Below, in pieces: positions 23,152 through 34,493 of a stretch of DNA of 64,000 nucleotides. Both the position numbers and the translations under genes were made by a program. Numbering within the stretch: position 1 is the stretch's first letter; each line of letters opens with the position of its first letter. Origin of the DNA: Symbiodinium natans (lineage: Eukaryota; Sar; Dinophyceae; Suessiales; Symbiodiniaceae); assembly GCA_905221605.1 (NCBI GenBank), contig CAJNDS010002434.1, forward strand, positions 62,001 to 126,000. Direction: 5' to 3'. Under the pieces are notes generated by a model. The model worked only from the letters and a program-made list of their open reading frames with translations, was not told where the DNA came from and did no database searches.

Positions 23152-24164
23152 AGCAAGCTCGAGACGGTGCCTCTACCAGGTCCAATCGGTGGCGGCCTTG
23201 CAAGTAGGTTTCAGTTCCTTCTTGTCTATGTGCATGTCTCATGTGCACCAGCGCCTTTCAGACCATGGCGCACCTGAACCGAGAGGTGGCAAACAGTCAC
23301 TTCTGGTGGAAATCACCAGACGAGACTCATACATTAAGCCATATCAAGGCAGTTATGTCACAGGCCACCTGCGTCTGGTCCTGGAGGCCCCCATGGCCTG
23401 GGAAACTTGCGGATTTGGACCGGGGACCACACATGCCCATCGAGGCTCGAGCATATGAGGCCAAGCACCTGACAAGAGCGGAGGGGCAGAGTCTTCCTCT
23501 ACTTTGTGATGAGCTCGCAGGAAATGTGTAGCAGCAGCGGCAGTGGCCTGCAGGTGGCCGTGTCCTCACCGTCACAACCCATGCATCACCACATGTCGAT
23601 GCAGCGCACACACGATCAGAATCTGCTGGCATCTGGGTACCCTGCATTTGGCAACCTCGCACATTCAGAATGTTTCTGAACATCGCGCATCCCTAATCCG
23701 AAGACAACCAGCAGGAACCTTCACCAATGCCACCAGGCATCATCGGCCTGCTGGCGGCACAATACTCTGCGAATCTCTGCATGACCTGGCAGTTCCCAGC
23801 CTACATGGCTCGCCAGGCGGCCAGGGCGGAAAGTCACCCCTTCCTGCAGGCCACGACTGTCAGGACATGTCAGGACCCATCTTGCACTGCCCCACGAGCA
23901 GATAGCGTTTAGATTCCAGATGCTAGATGGGTTTGGGAGCCCACAGTAGCGCAAGAAGCCAGCACAAAGCCTTGTATATCGGAAGGGTGCATGGACGGGC
24001 CTTGCCTCGAGCCAGATCGCCAAATGAGAAGTGCCAATCACTTGCAAAGCCGGATCTGATTCCGAGGCAATGACTCATGCCACGCTGGAAATGGTGGGCC
24101 ACCATCGCAAGGGCCGAAAGGAGGCCCCCCTTGACCCTGCGGCCCCAGAGGACCGGACATGCAC

Positions 24165-24325
24165 GGCCCTGGTGGGCCACGCGGCCCTGGTGGGCCGCAT
24201 GGGCGCGCTGGGCCATGTGGCCCCGGTGGGCCATGTGGCCCCGGTGGGCCATGTCCATGTGGCCCTGGTGGGCCATGTGGCCCCGGTGGGCCATGTGGCC
24301 CCGGTGGCCCCGGTGGGCCACGTGC
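24165..24325. repeat. GGCC-rich 9/18-bp minisatellite with collagen-like reading
   Basis: Tandem units such as GGCCCCGGTGGGCCATGT. In one minus frame this reads as Gly-Pro-Pro-Gly-Pro-His repeats for about 45 residues, and in a plus frame as Trp-rich repeats. No flanking exon features support a real collagen-like protein. Confidence 0.85.
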
Positions 24326-25609
24326 CATCATCGACATTGGCCTGAAAGTCAGCAGTCGACCAGCTCGACTAATGAAGAATTATTGCTAGGGCTTTAGCCT
24401 CTCAGGTCTGTCAGGCCACGGAGGACCTCGGAGCACGTCGCCCCTGCATGAACTCCTCCACCCTCGATTCCAACTGCCTGCATCTGGCATGCCCATTCTG
24501 CCCAGCCTCAGAGCAATCAGCAGGCCCAACACGTCACAAAACGCCGGATTTTGGTTCGAGTCTGCTGAGTCTGATGCTCATCCGGCCAGAATGGTGGAGA
24601 GCCTCGCATGTCGAACTCAAAACGGCTCTGCATCGTCGGCAATCGTCGCACTCTCACTGTCCTCATCTGCCCTCCACCGTGCTTCATGTTCGTGAGTGGA
24701 GGTTTTCGGTTGATGTGTGTTAAAAGCCGACCGGTTTTGGCAAGATCTCCCCACCAACCTGTTGAGTTCCTTCAATGAGATCCAATCAAAACTCCCCGAT
24801 TTTCATTTTGAAACGTCTGACCAGCTTCTCCTTCTCCCACCACAGCCTCGTTTTATTCGGAGCTTTGAACTCTGGACACCGTTGGGCCGTTGGGCTCATG
24901 GAGACTGGCAAAATGCTTTAAGCAATCAAAAAACCACCCCGACGGCCTGGACCTTTCGATGCCATGCACACTGTTCGCATTCACTGCTAGATTGCATGGA
25001 GAATAACGGACACGGAAGAGCTCCGAGCCTGGCCCTGGCCCCATCGGGTGCATTGGATACCTGGTGCTTCCGCTTGTCTTTGGAGGCTTTGTAAGCCTGG
25101 ACAGTTACGGAATGCCGAGTGCCGAGCCCATGCGGCCAGGGCGGACCGCCTCGCATCCACTCGAGTCCGACTTGACGAGTCGCTACGCCATTTCCGGTTG
25201 AACGGCCTGGCCCTGCATCAGGTGGACCCAGTGGGCGCATCATCCTCAATCTGCAAAGCACCGGCAAGGAAGCAATCATGAGGACTGCTGGGTACCACGC
25301 TCATCTGGTAAAGCCCGATGACCTGACATTGCACAAACGGCCCGAGGTATGGCGCAGCAATGTACAAATCTTCTCGGCCACTGTCAGTTCTGGGAGTGTG
25401 GCCCCACTCTTGGCCATGGCATGGAAACGGCGGAGGGTTCCTGACACACCGGCAAATTCTAGAGGTTGTCCAAAGATGTCCAAAGAACTTTGAGGGCGGG
25501 GCGGGCCCATTGCATGAGGATTCATGCCTGCCCAGCTGGTGATACCGGAAAACGATAAGTGGGACTTGTACGGGGGAGCACGGCGCCTGGCCCCCAAGGG
25601 GGCCCAGTC

Positions 25610-25650
25610 CCAGGCCCAAGTGGCCCAGGTGGCCCAGGTGGCCCTTCGAA
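25610..25650. repeat. 9-bp minisatellite (CAGGTGGCC unit)
   Basis: Four units of CA(A/G)GTGGCC in tandem, outside any recognised exon. Confidence 0.8.
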
Positions 25651-25943
25651 GCCGTCGGCTTCCCATGGTGGCATATGCGGAAACCTTGCTGGAACTCAGC
25701 ACTCAACAGACTCAACACGCTGCCGAACGCTCAAAACCCCACCACGATACCGATGGTCTTGAATCAGCTAAGTACAGGCTCGTTTTTGTGGCCTCACATT
25801 TTGATGCCGTTGTTGAGCGGATTCACGTTTCGAGTTTGTGCCTATCGGCGGATGTGAAACGAAAAAACATTGTCGCAAATTCAGCCACCTGAACGACTTT
25901 GCACATCAGGCGGCCCGTCTCTGCAAGTCTGAACCTGCAAGCA

Positions 25944-28399
25944 TCAGTCCTTCATCAAGCTGCCAAGCGTTCTGGCAAGGTCATCATTCTCTTTCTTGAG
26001 CACCTCGGTCGTTTGTAAAGGATTTATGTTGCAAAACATTGCAGGGTGCGCATGTGTGTGTGTGTGTGTGGGCGCGCGCGCGCGCGCGCGCGCGCGAGTG
26101 TGCGTGCGCGTGTGCGTGCGCGTGCCCTTGCGCTTGCGCGTGCACGTGTGCTGCACGCGCGCGTACACAATCAAGCCTTCAGCACTCAGCACTCTCAATA
26201 CAAGCGGCATCGGTAACAGGAGGCAACTGAGCCAAGCACGTCCATCTCAGCTGTGAGCTGGTGAACTGTTTGATTTAACGCTTTCTTTTCCTGCTTCATT
26301 ACTGAGAGTTCGGCGTGCAGCGACTTTAGGTCCAACACGTCGGGCTCAGTCAACTCCAAGCGTTGCAGCGTGCTCTGCAGTTTGCCGGATTCGGCTGCCT
26401 CCTCAAGGAGCCCGCGCAGCTTCCTCTTGATTGCGGCCAAGTCACCCAAGTCCTCGACCTCAGCGCCCGCTCCGCCACCTCCGGCAGCACCGGCAGCTCC
26501 GGCAACTCCAGCAGCTCCTCCGGCAGTTCCTCCGGCAGCTCCAGCGGCAGCTCCGGCAGCAGCTCCGGTGGCAGCTTCGGCGGCAGCTCCGGCGGCCGCT
26601 CCGGCGGCAGCTCCAGCGGCAGCCTCGGCCTTCTTCGTGGCTTTGGGCGCAGGCTCTTGCGCTCTGGGAAGGCTGGCGAGAATTCTTCCAAGGTCACCCG
26701 AATCCACAGCTGCCTCCGCCCGCGCAAGCATCTCAGCTTTCAGCCCGAGCAACTCACTGTCACGGGTCACGGAGGTCGCGGCCTCCGCCCGCGCCTGCTT
26801 TCCAGGCTTCGCCGCCCCCTTGGCCTCCTTGGCCTCCTTGGCCTCCTTGGCCTCCTTGGCCTCCTTGGCTTCCTTGGCCTCCAGAGGCTGCCTTTGGCAA
26901 GCTTTGGTCTGCGCGAGTTGGTCCAAAGCTTCTTGCAGGTTGCCAGTAGAGACACTTTCTTGCAAGAGTTCCCTCATCTTTCCACGTAATTCCTGCACAC
27001 TTTCCTGCTTGCACTGGGGGCTCACCTGATGCAGACCCTCATCTGGCCTAGCATATGACTGCAGCACTGGTCCCAGAGTACCCGATGAGATGGCTTCGTG
27101 CAAATGCTCCTTCAACCTCATCTTGACGGAGGCAACTGCATCGAGGTCCTCACTGATCTTCATCGTCTGCTGGCCTTCAGACGTCTTGATTTTCTTGCCG
27201 ACAGTTGCAAGCGTGTTGTGCAAGGCACCATTGTCCACGGCATCGAAAAGGACCGATTTCAAGTTACCTTTCAAAGATGCAAAGCTATCAAGTTCACGCA
27301 TCGGTCCTCGCTTCTCTCCTTGCCGCGGTCTCATGTCCTTTGTTTCCGGGGCTGGCTTCTGCGGCAGCCCCACTGCCTGTGCCACCACATCCTCCAACTG
27401 TCCAGACTTGTAGGCATCCTCGAGCTTGTTTTTCAAAAGCAGCCGCAGATCCTCCAAGGGATGCACCGGAGGGCTCGGAGCGCTCGGAGCGCTCGGGGTC
27501 GATTGGGTCGATTGGGTCGCTTGGGTCGGGGGAGGCTCCGAGGGCTCCGAAGGCCGCGTGGAGCCAGACTGGCGGGGGCTCGTTGCCTTTTCCTTCGGAG
27601 CACTGGGACTTGGCGCTTCACATGCTTCACCTGCTTCACACGTGTCGCCTTCAGATCTAGCCCCCGTAGCCGCAGTAGCCCCACCAGTAGGACCCGCCAC
27701 GTGGAGGAGCTCCGAGCTTGGAGGACGAGGCCGTGTGGGCGAGCAGCTGGGTGGAGGCTCACGGGGCGGCACGGGGGTCACGGGAGCCACGGGAGATACG
27801 GGAGCCACGGGAGATACGGGAGTCGCAGGGTTCGTCCGCCTGTCTGGTAAGGCGCTACTTGGCCTGGACACCAACCGCTCTAATGTTCGGGTCTTGCTTT
27901 GCGCTGCACTGAGCTGCTCAATCATGTATGCGTACGGATCCTTTGGTCTCACTTGGATGACAGCATGAAGCATTGACTGAACATACCTCAAAAGGCCATG
28001 CTGCTCCAAGTAGTCCTTTGCTGAAGCAGCCGCGTCCTTGAAATTGTGGGCTGTGCCTTCCTGTACAATGCACTCTGGCTGGTCGCTCTGTGGTCTCAGT
28101 TTGAGGCCGATCACCATATCCGTGGATTGCTCGAAGCCGATACTGTAGAGCTCTTCATGCGGGTGCAGAACCAGTCGCGTAGTGGCCACTGGCTGCAGCA
28201 CGTCGATTTTCAACGGCTCTGACACCCCTTCGAGCGTCACAGGAAACTTGAGCGGCTGAGCCGTGAGGGTCTCCAACGGAGCCTGGCGTCGCATCCCGCC
28301 ACAGCGAACAGACACAATGGCATCCTCGGGAATGCCCAAGCAGTGATCCACCAAAACCTCCATGACCTTATCCGAATATCCGAAGGACTGAGGCTGCAT
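25944..28399 (-). CDS. Dpy-30/RIIa-type protein with six about 30-residue helical repeats (two exons)
   Basis: Exon 1 starts at ATG 28399, with an in-frame stop 15 bases upstream. Residues 1-110 form an unrecognised globular head. Residues 122-164 (YLEQHGLLRYVQ, then VRPKDPYAYMIEQL) fit the RIIa/Dpy-30 dimerisation fold used by PKA regulatory subunits and cilium or COMPASS adaptors. A Pro/Ser/Thr linker (180-312) follows. Then come six repeats, at about 315-344, 369-400, 418-450, 467-497, 548-578 and 650-681, sharing L(K/R)..L...L..A..SG.L...L. They are split by KEA(KEA) and Ala-rich stretches. The tail is a coiled coil that continues across an intron (26239-26004, GT-AG, 236 bp) into VLKKENDDLARTLGSLMKD and a stop at 25944. 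The join keeps the frame and the heptads. A dimeric docking scaffold is inferred; no partner is known. Confidence 0.75.
26054..26165. repeat. TG/CG alternating tract inside an intron
   Basis: (TG)n, then (GC)n, then mixed TGCG units, all within the 26239-26004 intron and the bases just beside it. Alternating purine-pyrimidine DNA of this kind can adopt Z-form. Confidence 0.9.
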
Positions 28400-29394
28400 T
28401 AGAACGAAGAAAAACTAGCTTCGTGATCTTTGCGGTAAAGCAACACTGACAGCAATGCCAGTTCGAGGCCGAGAAACAAACTCTGCAGCAGCACTAGCAG
28501 GGACAGCTACATCCCCAACGTAGAGCCGGAAAACACTGCACATGAATGCACATGATCAAAGCAACTAGGTTTCTCGATCACAGCCTCTGCCGGGCTTGAC
28601 TTTACAGCGTTTCAGCATCAGAACTTTCTGAGGACGACTCGGTCCAGAGCAAGGGTGAGGCCTGTGCGGCGATGTTATAGGGTTGCTGTCAAAGCAAACA
28701 GGAACAATGACCACGCACCGTCAACGCATACATCTTGCCTCATGGCAAGTGGGGAGACGATGGGCAAACCACAACTTCTTGAGGAATCTGCCGGCCGGTT
28801 TTGGAATACATCTAAGCACTACTGGTTCATGCTTTCTTCTGCGATGATCTAGCCGCCGTGCATTTGTGAACTTATCAACCTCAACCTGTCTAGAACGTGT
28901 TCAACAAGGCTATCAAAATAGCTGCGGATCCAGCCCATTGCACGCAAGCTGATTGGTGCTTGTACACGTCCTCACGTTTTCGAAAAACGTTTAACCCACC
29001 CACGCGTGCAAGTCACACGCTTTTTGCACACCAGCTTCCATTCCACCATTGCCTGGGGCCTAGACAGACAACCCCCATCGGTGCAAGTCTTCGTTTAACT
29101 CTGCCTCATCTGGGAGTCCGTGTTTTCGGTACTCTTGTACCTCAGATGTCATGATCCAGTCATGCACGCGCTCCGAGCGCAGGAAGGGGGAAACCGCTTA
29201 CTGGAAAAGGGCCAAGACGAGATGCATAGTCATCAATGTGGTGGCGAGCCACATACCATGCCACCTTTGCCTCGGCAAGCTGAAAGCCGAAGCTTTCTGA
29301 ACCCCCTCTCACCCATGCCTGACCCCTTACAGCGAATCAAGGTGATGCTTGTGCACTTCATGACCTTCAATGTTCTTCAATGTTCTTCAATGCA
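28400..29394. other. intergenic stretch, nothing recognised
   Basis: Upstream region of the Dpy-30-like gene. I see no exon, motif or repeat that I can support. A spliced leader acceptor for the gene would be expected close to 28400 but cannot be pinned down. Confidence 0.5.
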
Positions 29395-29895
29395 CTGCGA
29401 GTCACCATGGCCGTAGAAGCAAAGACTGCCTTCAAGCTCGATAAGACGGCTAATCGTTTTCGCAGGCGCTGGTTGTCTGCCCACAGCGCCAGAGCAGCTT
29501 CGTTCGCCGCTGTCTTGGGCTTGTGTACGAGGGGCTTACAGTCCAGGAATCTTTCCCCATCTGGGAACATCTCTATGTCCAGAGACTTGTGCTGCTCGTG
29601 CTTCTTGATGACAGTTGCTATCTCCCAACCGCGCGAAGTCTCAACTTTGATGCGCTCGCCTTCTGCCAGATCGCCGTACGCAGCACCTGGCTCAACTTAT
29701 GCCGTGCCACTTCACAGGACACAGACTTGTCTAGACGAACTGTCTCAGGCCACCCCAGCCAACTGAGCATAGTCGGATAGTTTTCATTGGACTCTGAAAG
29801 ACTCTGACCCAGCCCGGCCTTGATCAAATTGCGTAGCTTGGTCTTGCAACTTGACGCGCGGGCGCGCAGACTGCAGTTTCGCGCCTTTAGGGAAG
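29395..29895 (-). CDS. hypothetical protein, exon(s) with Tudor-like stretch
   Basis: A minus-strand exon (from about 29702, after AG|G) reads in one frame through GERIKVETSRGWEIATVIKK, then EMFPDGERFLDCKPLVHK and a charged helix ALALWADNQRLRKRLAVLS. The first part has the spacing of a small Tudor/Agenet-like barrel (hydrophobic-K-V...W..A.V), but this is weak. A segment further upstream (about 29895-29822) reads FPKGAKLQSARPRVKLQD and may be an earlier exon. The exon ends before the stop near 29367, but I could not fix the donor. Coding is likely; family and role are unknown. Confidence 0.45.
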
Positions 29896-30645
29896 CGTGC
29901 TCCCAAAGATGCTGTTGTTACCAAAAGTTGCCAAAACCAAAAGGGAACTCATTATAGCAAATCGCAAAGCACAAATGGCTCATCAAGTCCCAAGCAAGAC
30001 TCCGTCAGGGAAGACGAGATCGACAGTATCGTTCTCAAGCGTTTTTGCCAGTATTTGGGCTGGTTTCCAGCCACTCTCGGTTCCAACCAGCACTGTGTCA
30101 TTCTGTTGGACCGTCGCCTGCCGTATGGTCAACAAGCAATCATCGCAATGTGCTTAGCAACAAGAATACGGCACGCATTTTCACAACTCTTTGCGTAAAG
30201 GGGCGAAACGCCATGGGAAGAAGCGTGCCAGCCCCCAGCTTTGCCTTGCACTGGGCAAAGTTGGGCAAAGTGCAGCAGTGCAATCGTTCGAACTTTTTGC
30301 GAATCTGCGAAATGCAGAAAGGTCCGGCCTCACATGCAGGCCGGCACGCGCGCTTGGAGCTATCAACTCCAAGTCCAACACGCCCTGCGAGGACTCCGTG
30401 GGATCACAAAGCGGGCGAATAGCGAAAGACTTCTTCAACATAGCTGGGAAAATGGCAACTTGCAGAAAGGGGCAGAAAGAGACATGAGCACACAAAGCCG
30501 AGTTTTAAGCTGAGGAGCCGTCTGCGGATTCAGGGCTTGAACCACGCAGGGCTCCCACGAGGTGCTTTTCCGGACATCGGAGCCGTTCACAACCACTTCA
30601 AGACGATCTCCTCGAACACGCGCTCTGACCTAGATTGAATCTTAT
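29896..30645. other. intergenic stretch, nothing firm
   Basis: A minus frame (30495-30181) has a plausible composition but no splice or family support. No repeats of note. Confidence 0.4.
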
Positions 30646-30647
30646 TG

Positions 30648-31125
30648 GTTTATTGCTACCTCTTTGGCCTTGAGCACAAGTCCTTCGCCAACTGCATCAA
30701 AGGGGACGATGGGGCTGGCCAGCACATCCTCCAAACCTGCTGCACGCACTGAATGCAGATTGATCTAGGCTGATAACTTGATACAGCTGGGATAGCCAGC
30801 ACTGTTGTGGTCGCACCGTCCCGAGGCAGCAGTGTGGTGTGGTTCAGACCATCTGAAAATAGTACTCTCTTGTCCTCCACGCAGTGACAAGGGCACTCAA
30901 CCAAGCACGCTTTGCCATTTTGCCTGCCACGTGCGTGCAACGTGCGGCACCTCAAAGAAGGGCAAGACATCCGGAAACACCTCGTTCTTGATAGCCTGGC
31001 CGCTTTGCTGCTTTCCACCTCTCCCATTTCGCGCCCTGGAGATGCCATGCACAGCCTGGAAGACGTCGACGGCGTCAGGATGAAAGGAAACGACCTCGAA
31101 ACACGCCAGGCAGTCATTGTCTTCG
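30648..31125 (-). CDS. hypothetical protein, four short exons
   Basis: Not recognised. Four minus-strand pieces look like consecutive exons: VEYEDNDCLACFEVVSFHPD ending DVFQ at a GC donor; VFPDVLPFFE (about 30993-30964, 30 bp, framed by AG|G and GT); DKRVLFSDGLNHTTLLPRDG (after AG|G near 30882); and LEDVLASPIVPFDAVGEGLV running to a stop near 30648. The first two join as DVFQ-VFPDVLPFFE in frame, and the last has a natural end. The mix of hydrophobic strands suggests a compact beta-rich domain. Function unknown. Confidence 0.45.
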
Positions 31126-33097
31126 TACTCCACACATGCCTATTGCAGGCCCAGGAGCCCCCAACTATTTGAGCTGTCCGGCTGCCAAAGTTCGACCCGC
31201 CACTAGACTTCGTGGCAAAACACGGCCGTAGCTGAGCATTACATGCTCTGGCTGACTACTTCTTCCCAGCGTTGCACCGAAATTCTCCTGACAGTTCGAC
31301 GGCATTTGAATCTTTGATCATGACATATCGCGACATTGAGCATGTTGAGCTCGTGGAACCGTATCGGTGGCAAACGCTGGCAAACTATCCTGTAGTGGCC
31401 TGGCTTCTCTTGTGCTCTTGGAGCAAATTAAGCCTTAGGCTCGACTAACTGCGTGACCGGTTACACCGCACAGCAGCCTGTGATTTCATCACAGCCGCGG
31501 GAACAGCCCAGATCACTTGTCCGGAAGCGACGAGACGACACTATAGATTCGCATCATAGCATCGTGAAACCTGAGACAGCATGCGCCGCGTTTTTGCGAT
31601 GGGAAAACCTTGTTCGAGGCCACCTAGAACAAAGCACAACCTTGTCTGATCGCCGCTGCTTCGGAGTTTGCTTCTGTCGGGCACTGAGCGACTCTGTGGG
31701 CAGCGGCTCCCCATCGACATGGGTCACAATCCACTTGGGCTGGATCTTGGCGTGGTCCGCATGGGAGTCCTGCAGCTACTTTGGGGTTTTGCCTGACAGC
31801 CTGATAGAAGGGGTCTGGGGCCTGGGGCAGAACGTCCCGAACTTACCCTCAGTGCACAGTTGCGGAGCAGGGCTGCAAGCCGCATCAAGAGCTACCTCCT
31901 GGAACCCACCCACTCCGACAGTTGCTGGGCTGACCGATCACTGAAGACTTCGAGACAGCACAAGACCTTAACCGGACAAGGATACGCGTGGCCCCGGCGG
32001 AAGGCATAGTCTTGCACAGGGCCTGTCTAAAGATTCTAGCGCCTATTTTGCTACACTGCAAAAACACAAACTCCAGTCTTTAATTTAAACCTCTTTTGTG
32101 CCCATTTTTTGCTTGAGCCTCACTGTACTTGAACATCTTCTTCACGCCTTCAGTTTGCTTCAACATTCTTTACGCTCGTTTGTAACAAATGCACTTTTCA
32201 CAAGGCTCCGAAGACAGAACAACTGCTTTGAAGTCCTTCGGCCTCCAAGCCCGACTTGAGAACCTCCCCCCCCCCCCACCCCGCCCTCCTGTTTTCCAGT
32301 GGTTTCGGAAGGGCAGGCCTCTCTTGGCCTCCCCCCAAACCAAACACAGGATTCTCAATTTCAACCCCTGCCCTCTTTGCCTCGGCCATTTTCTGGTCGC
32401 AAGGTTGCCCGTCGTGAGCACATCACCGTTTCAATATCAAAGTTTCTCAAGACTCAACACCGTAGTATGAGTATAGCGCCACCTGCTTCACCGCAGCAAT
32501 TTCGAGAGCGTTTTGCAGATACGGTTCGTTACGGTTCCACATACTAGTGACGGGCCATGCCATCCCATGGGCCGCTCAGGCAGATCACACTTTGATACAA
32601 GAACGACTTTCCAAACACGATGGCGGCAGAAGCGTGTCGGAGGTTTTGGCCGGGTTGAGATAGGAGGAATGGAGATTTCCAGCAGGCAAAGCGTGAAGGA
32701 ATGTCTGCATGAAGCACGTCTTCAGTCCTTCTTCACGTACTTGACGGTCATCGGAATGGACTTGCTGAAGTCCAGGCCCAGCGGCTTGGATGGAAAGAAG
32801 ATTTCCTCCGAAACGCAGCGCTCTATTCCAACACACAGCTGCATGCTGTGCATGCTGCATCTTGCCAATTCTTCTCAGGCAAAAGGCCTTTGGTGCCTAC
32901 TTTGAGTTTCCACCGGTGCCTTGCTTGATTTGTCCGGCAGCTCAAAGGTCATGAGCACGCCCTGCGCTCTGGACATGACTGAAACATACTGAAACATCTC
33001 ATGAGCGGTGACTGCCACGCAGGCGAGCCTCCTCTTCTTTGTTGACTGCCTGAGGCAAGATGCGGCAAAGATGGGCTTCGCAACAACAGCTGGCCTG
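31126..33097. other. intergenic stretch, one possible exon
   Basis: A minus segment at about 31760-31650 reads WIVTHVDGEPLPTESLS, which resembles the carboxylate-loop side of a PDZ-like domain (gly-hydrophobic-x-x-V-(N/D)-G), but it is isolated. A C run lies at 32268-32279. Nothing else can be supported. Confidence 0.35.
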
Positions 33098-33236
33098 TCA
33101 CACTAAGAAGCGGACGGAAGCAGCACGATCTGCTCCCGTAGATAGCGGGACACCAACACTCTCCACGACCTGCATGTCATTGCAGAAAAGGGCAATGTAG
33201 CAGCGGCTGCGAACAGCGGCCTTCACCCCCCAGCAA
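33098..33236 (-). CDS. hypothetical protein, terminal exon
   Basis: Begins after AG|G and reads AAVRSRCYIALFCNDMQVVE, then SVGVPLSTGADRAASVRFLV and a stop at 33098. Composition and the clean splice start suggest a last exon on the minus strand. Earlier exons were not found and no family is recognised. Confidence 0.35.
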
Positions 33237-33979
33237 AAGCGGCCAAGCAACTTTCGGGGTCGCTTCGGTTGTGCAGCATGTGCAGAACATCCCGAAGCAA
33301 ATTTGGGACGGTGCACTGTCTCGAAACTTGGGCCGAAAACTTTCCCAAATATTGACAGGTGCAGGTGCCCGCCGCGAAGAAAGCGCAACTGAAACGTTCT
33401 ACGATGACCCCGAAGCGATGCGACTGAGATCACAACTTGGACTGCCTGAAGCAGTCCCAAAGCCTTGCTAATTGGCACATGGCAAGTCATGACAAAGGAC
33501 TCACAACGCACCACGCAATGGTCATATGCACAAGCCTGGCCACGCCCTACGCGCCCTATGAGGGATTCAGCTATGGACACGCTAGGGTCACGGCGGCCAG
33601 AGCTGGCCAGCTCCAGTAGTCTATGAGTTTGACAGGCATGATGAAGCATTGCTTGAACCACTATGGCCGTCGAGGCGCGTTGTCTCGTGCTACGCAGCAC
33701 GACTATGCCTCAAGGGCCTTTTGCGGCTGCATGGCTGGTTCAGGAGTGAGTGGTGGCTGATTGCCACGCGCATGGCCCAGTGCACTATCAATCCTGCGCA
33801 AAACGAAAAGGCGCCACGCAGAGGAAGAAGCGTGCTAGGCAGGAGTGGAACTGTCTTTGTACATGCGACCAGCTACCTTGAGGCGTGATGCTGGCCAGGA
33901 CAGCTATGAGTCGGCACGTGCACATACGACTACCAGCAAATAGCTGGGATGCTCGGATGGCTCGAGGCTGCATAGCAAA
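33237..33979. other. intergenic stretch, nothing recognised
   Basis: No exon, repeat or motif that I can support. Confidence 0.4.
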
Positions 33980-34120
33980 TTACAGATACACGGGTGTTGG
34001 CTCACGCGGAACAGGCTCGGTAACGACATCCGTTGCCTCGGCAGGCGTTTTCTGATCATCTAACCAATATGCACGAATGTATGCAGCGCATGAGAGGACA
34101 AGGAGGGAGCTGCTAACTCC
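33980..34120 (-). CDS. possible terminal exon with one hydrophobic helix
   Basis: Reads SSLLVLSCAAYIRAYWLDDQ, then an acidic/Pro-rich tail ending EPTPVYL and a stop at 33980. The hydrophobic part could be a single membrane helix. There is no family match and no proven acceptor; it may also be a chance frame. Confidence 0.28.
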   Translation of the reverse strand, partial: GVSSSLLVLSCAAYIRAYWLDDQKTPAEATDVVTEPVPREPTPVYL

Positions 34121-34493
34121 TGCTCGGTGTGGGCTTTCAGTTTCTCCTGAAGCTTCGCACGACTGTCTTCCAACCATCCTCAGTGCCCCAAGACTCCCAT
34201 CCCAAGATATGGCCGTTGATTCCAGGTGGCATTTATTGCGAGCATACATGATCCTACTTGCAGCTCAGTGGCTGAGGTGCGCTTGCAGCGTGTCCTTCCG
34301 CGAGGTTTCATCCAAGTTCGCGCTGGCGTTTTGCCCAGAAAGCTCAGGGAGCACGCCGCCAACAGCCTAACACATCTGTCAGGATTGCAGGGATCCCAAG
34401 GAAAAAGGATGACAAAGGCGTCTCTGCTGATCAGCCCTGCAGAACTGCGTCCTTTTTAAGCACTTCTGCACTTTGGGCAGGTGGTGCGTCTTC

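Larger units (their letters stand above)
20576..25943. other. intergenic stretch, repeat-rich, one possible exon
   Basis: No gene recognised. A minus segment at 21592-21541 (VPTPVQQPAQLQEQMEP) starts after AG|G and ends at a GC donor, so it may be an upstream exon of the coiled-coil gene. The rest contains three GGCC-type 9-bp arrays (22356-22413, 24165-24325, 25610-25650) and a long GAAAGAGA satellite (22909-23151). Confidence 0.45.

Noticed and set aside
22709-23458. 249-residue plus frame rich in Lys/Arg/Glu
   Set aside because: Its middle is the GAAAGAGA satellite; the flanks have no motif.
24038-24337. Collagen-like Gly-X-Y protein on the minus strand
   Set aside because: The repeat is explained by the GGCC-rich minisatellite; there is no start context, signal peptide or flanking exon, and another frame of the same DNA is equally open.
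31453-31944. 163-residue plus frame
   Set aside because: No family features; the opposite strand has a more protein-like short segment, and all supported genes are on the minus strand.
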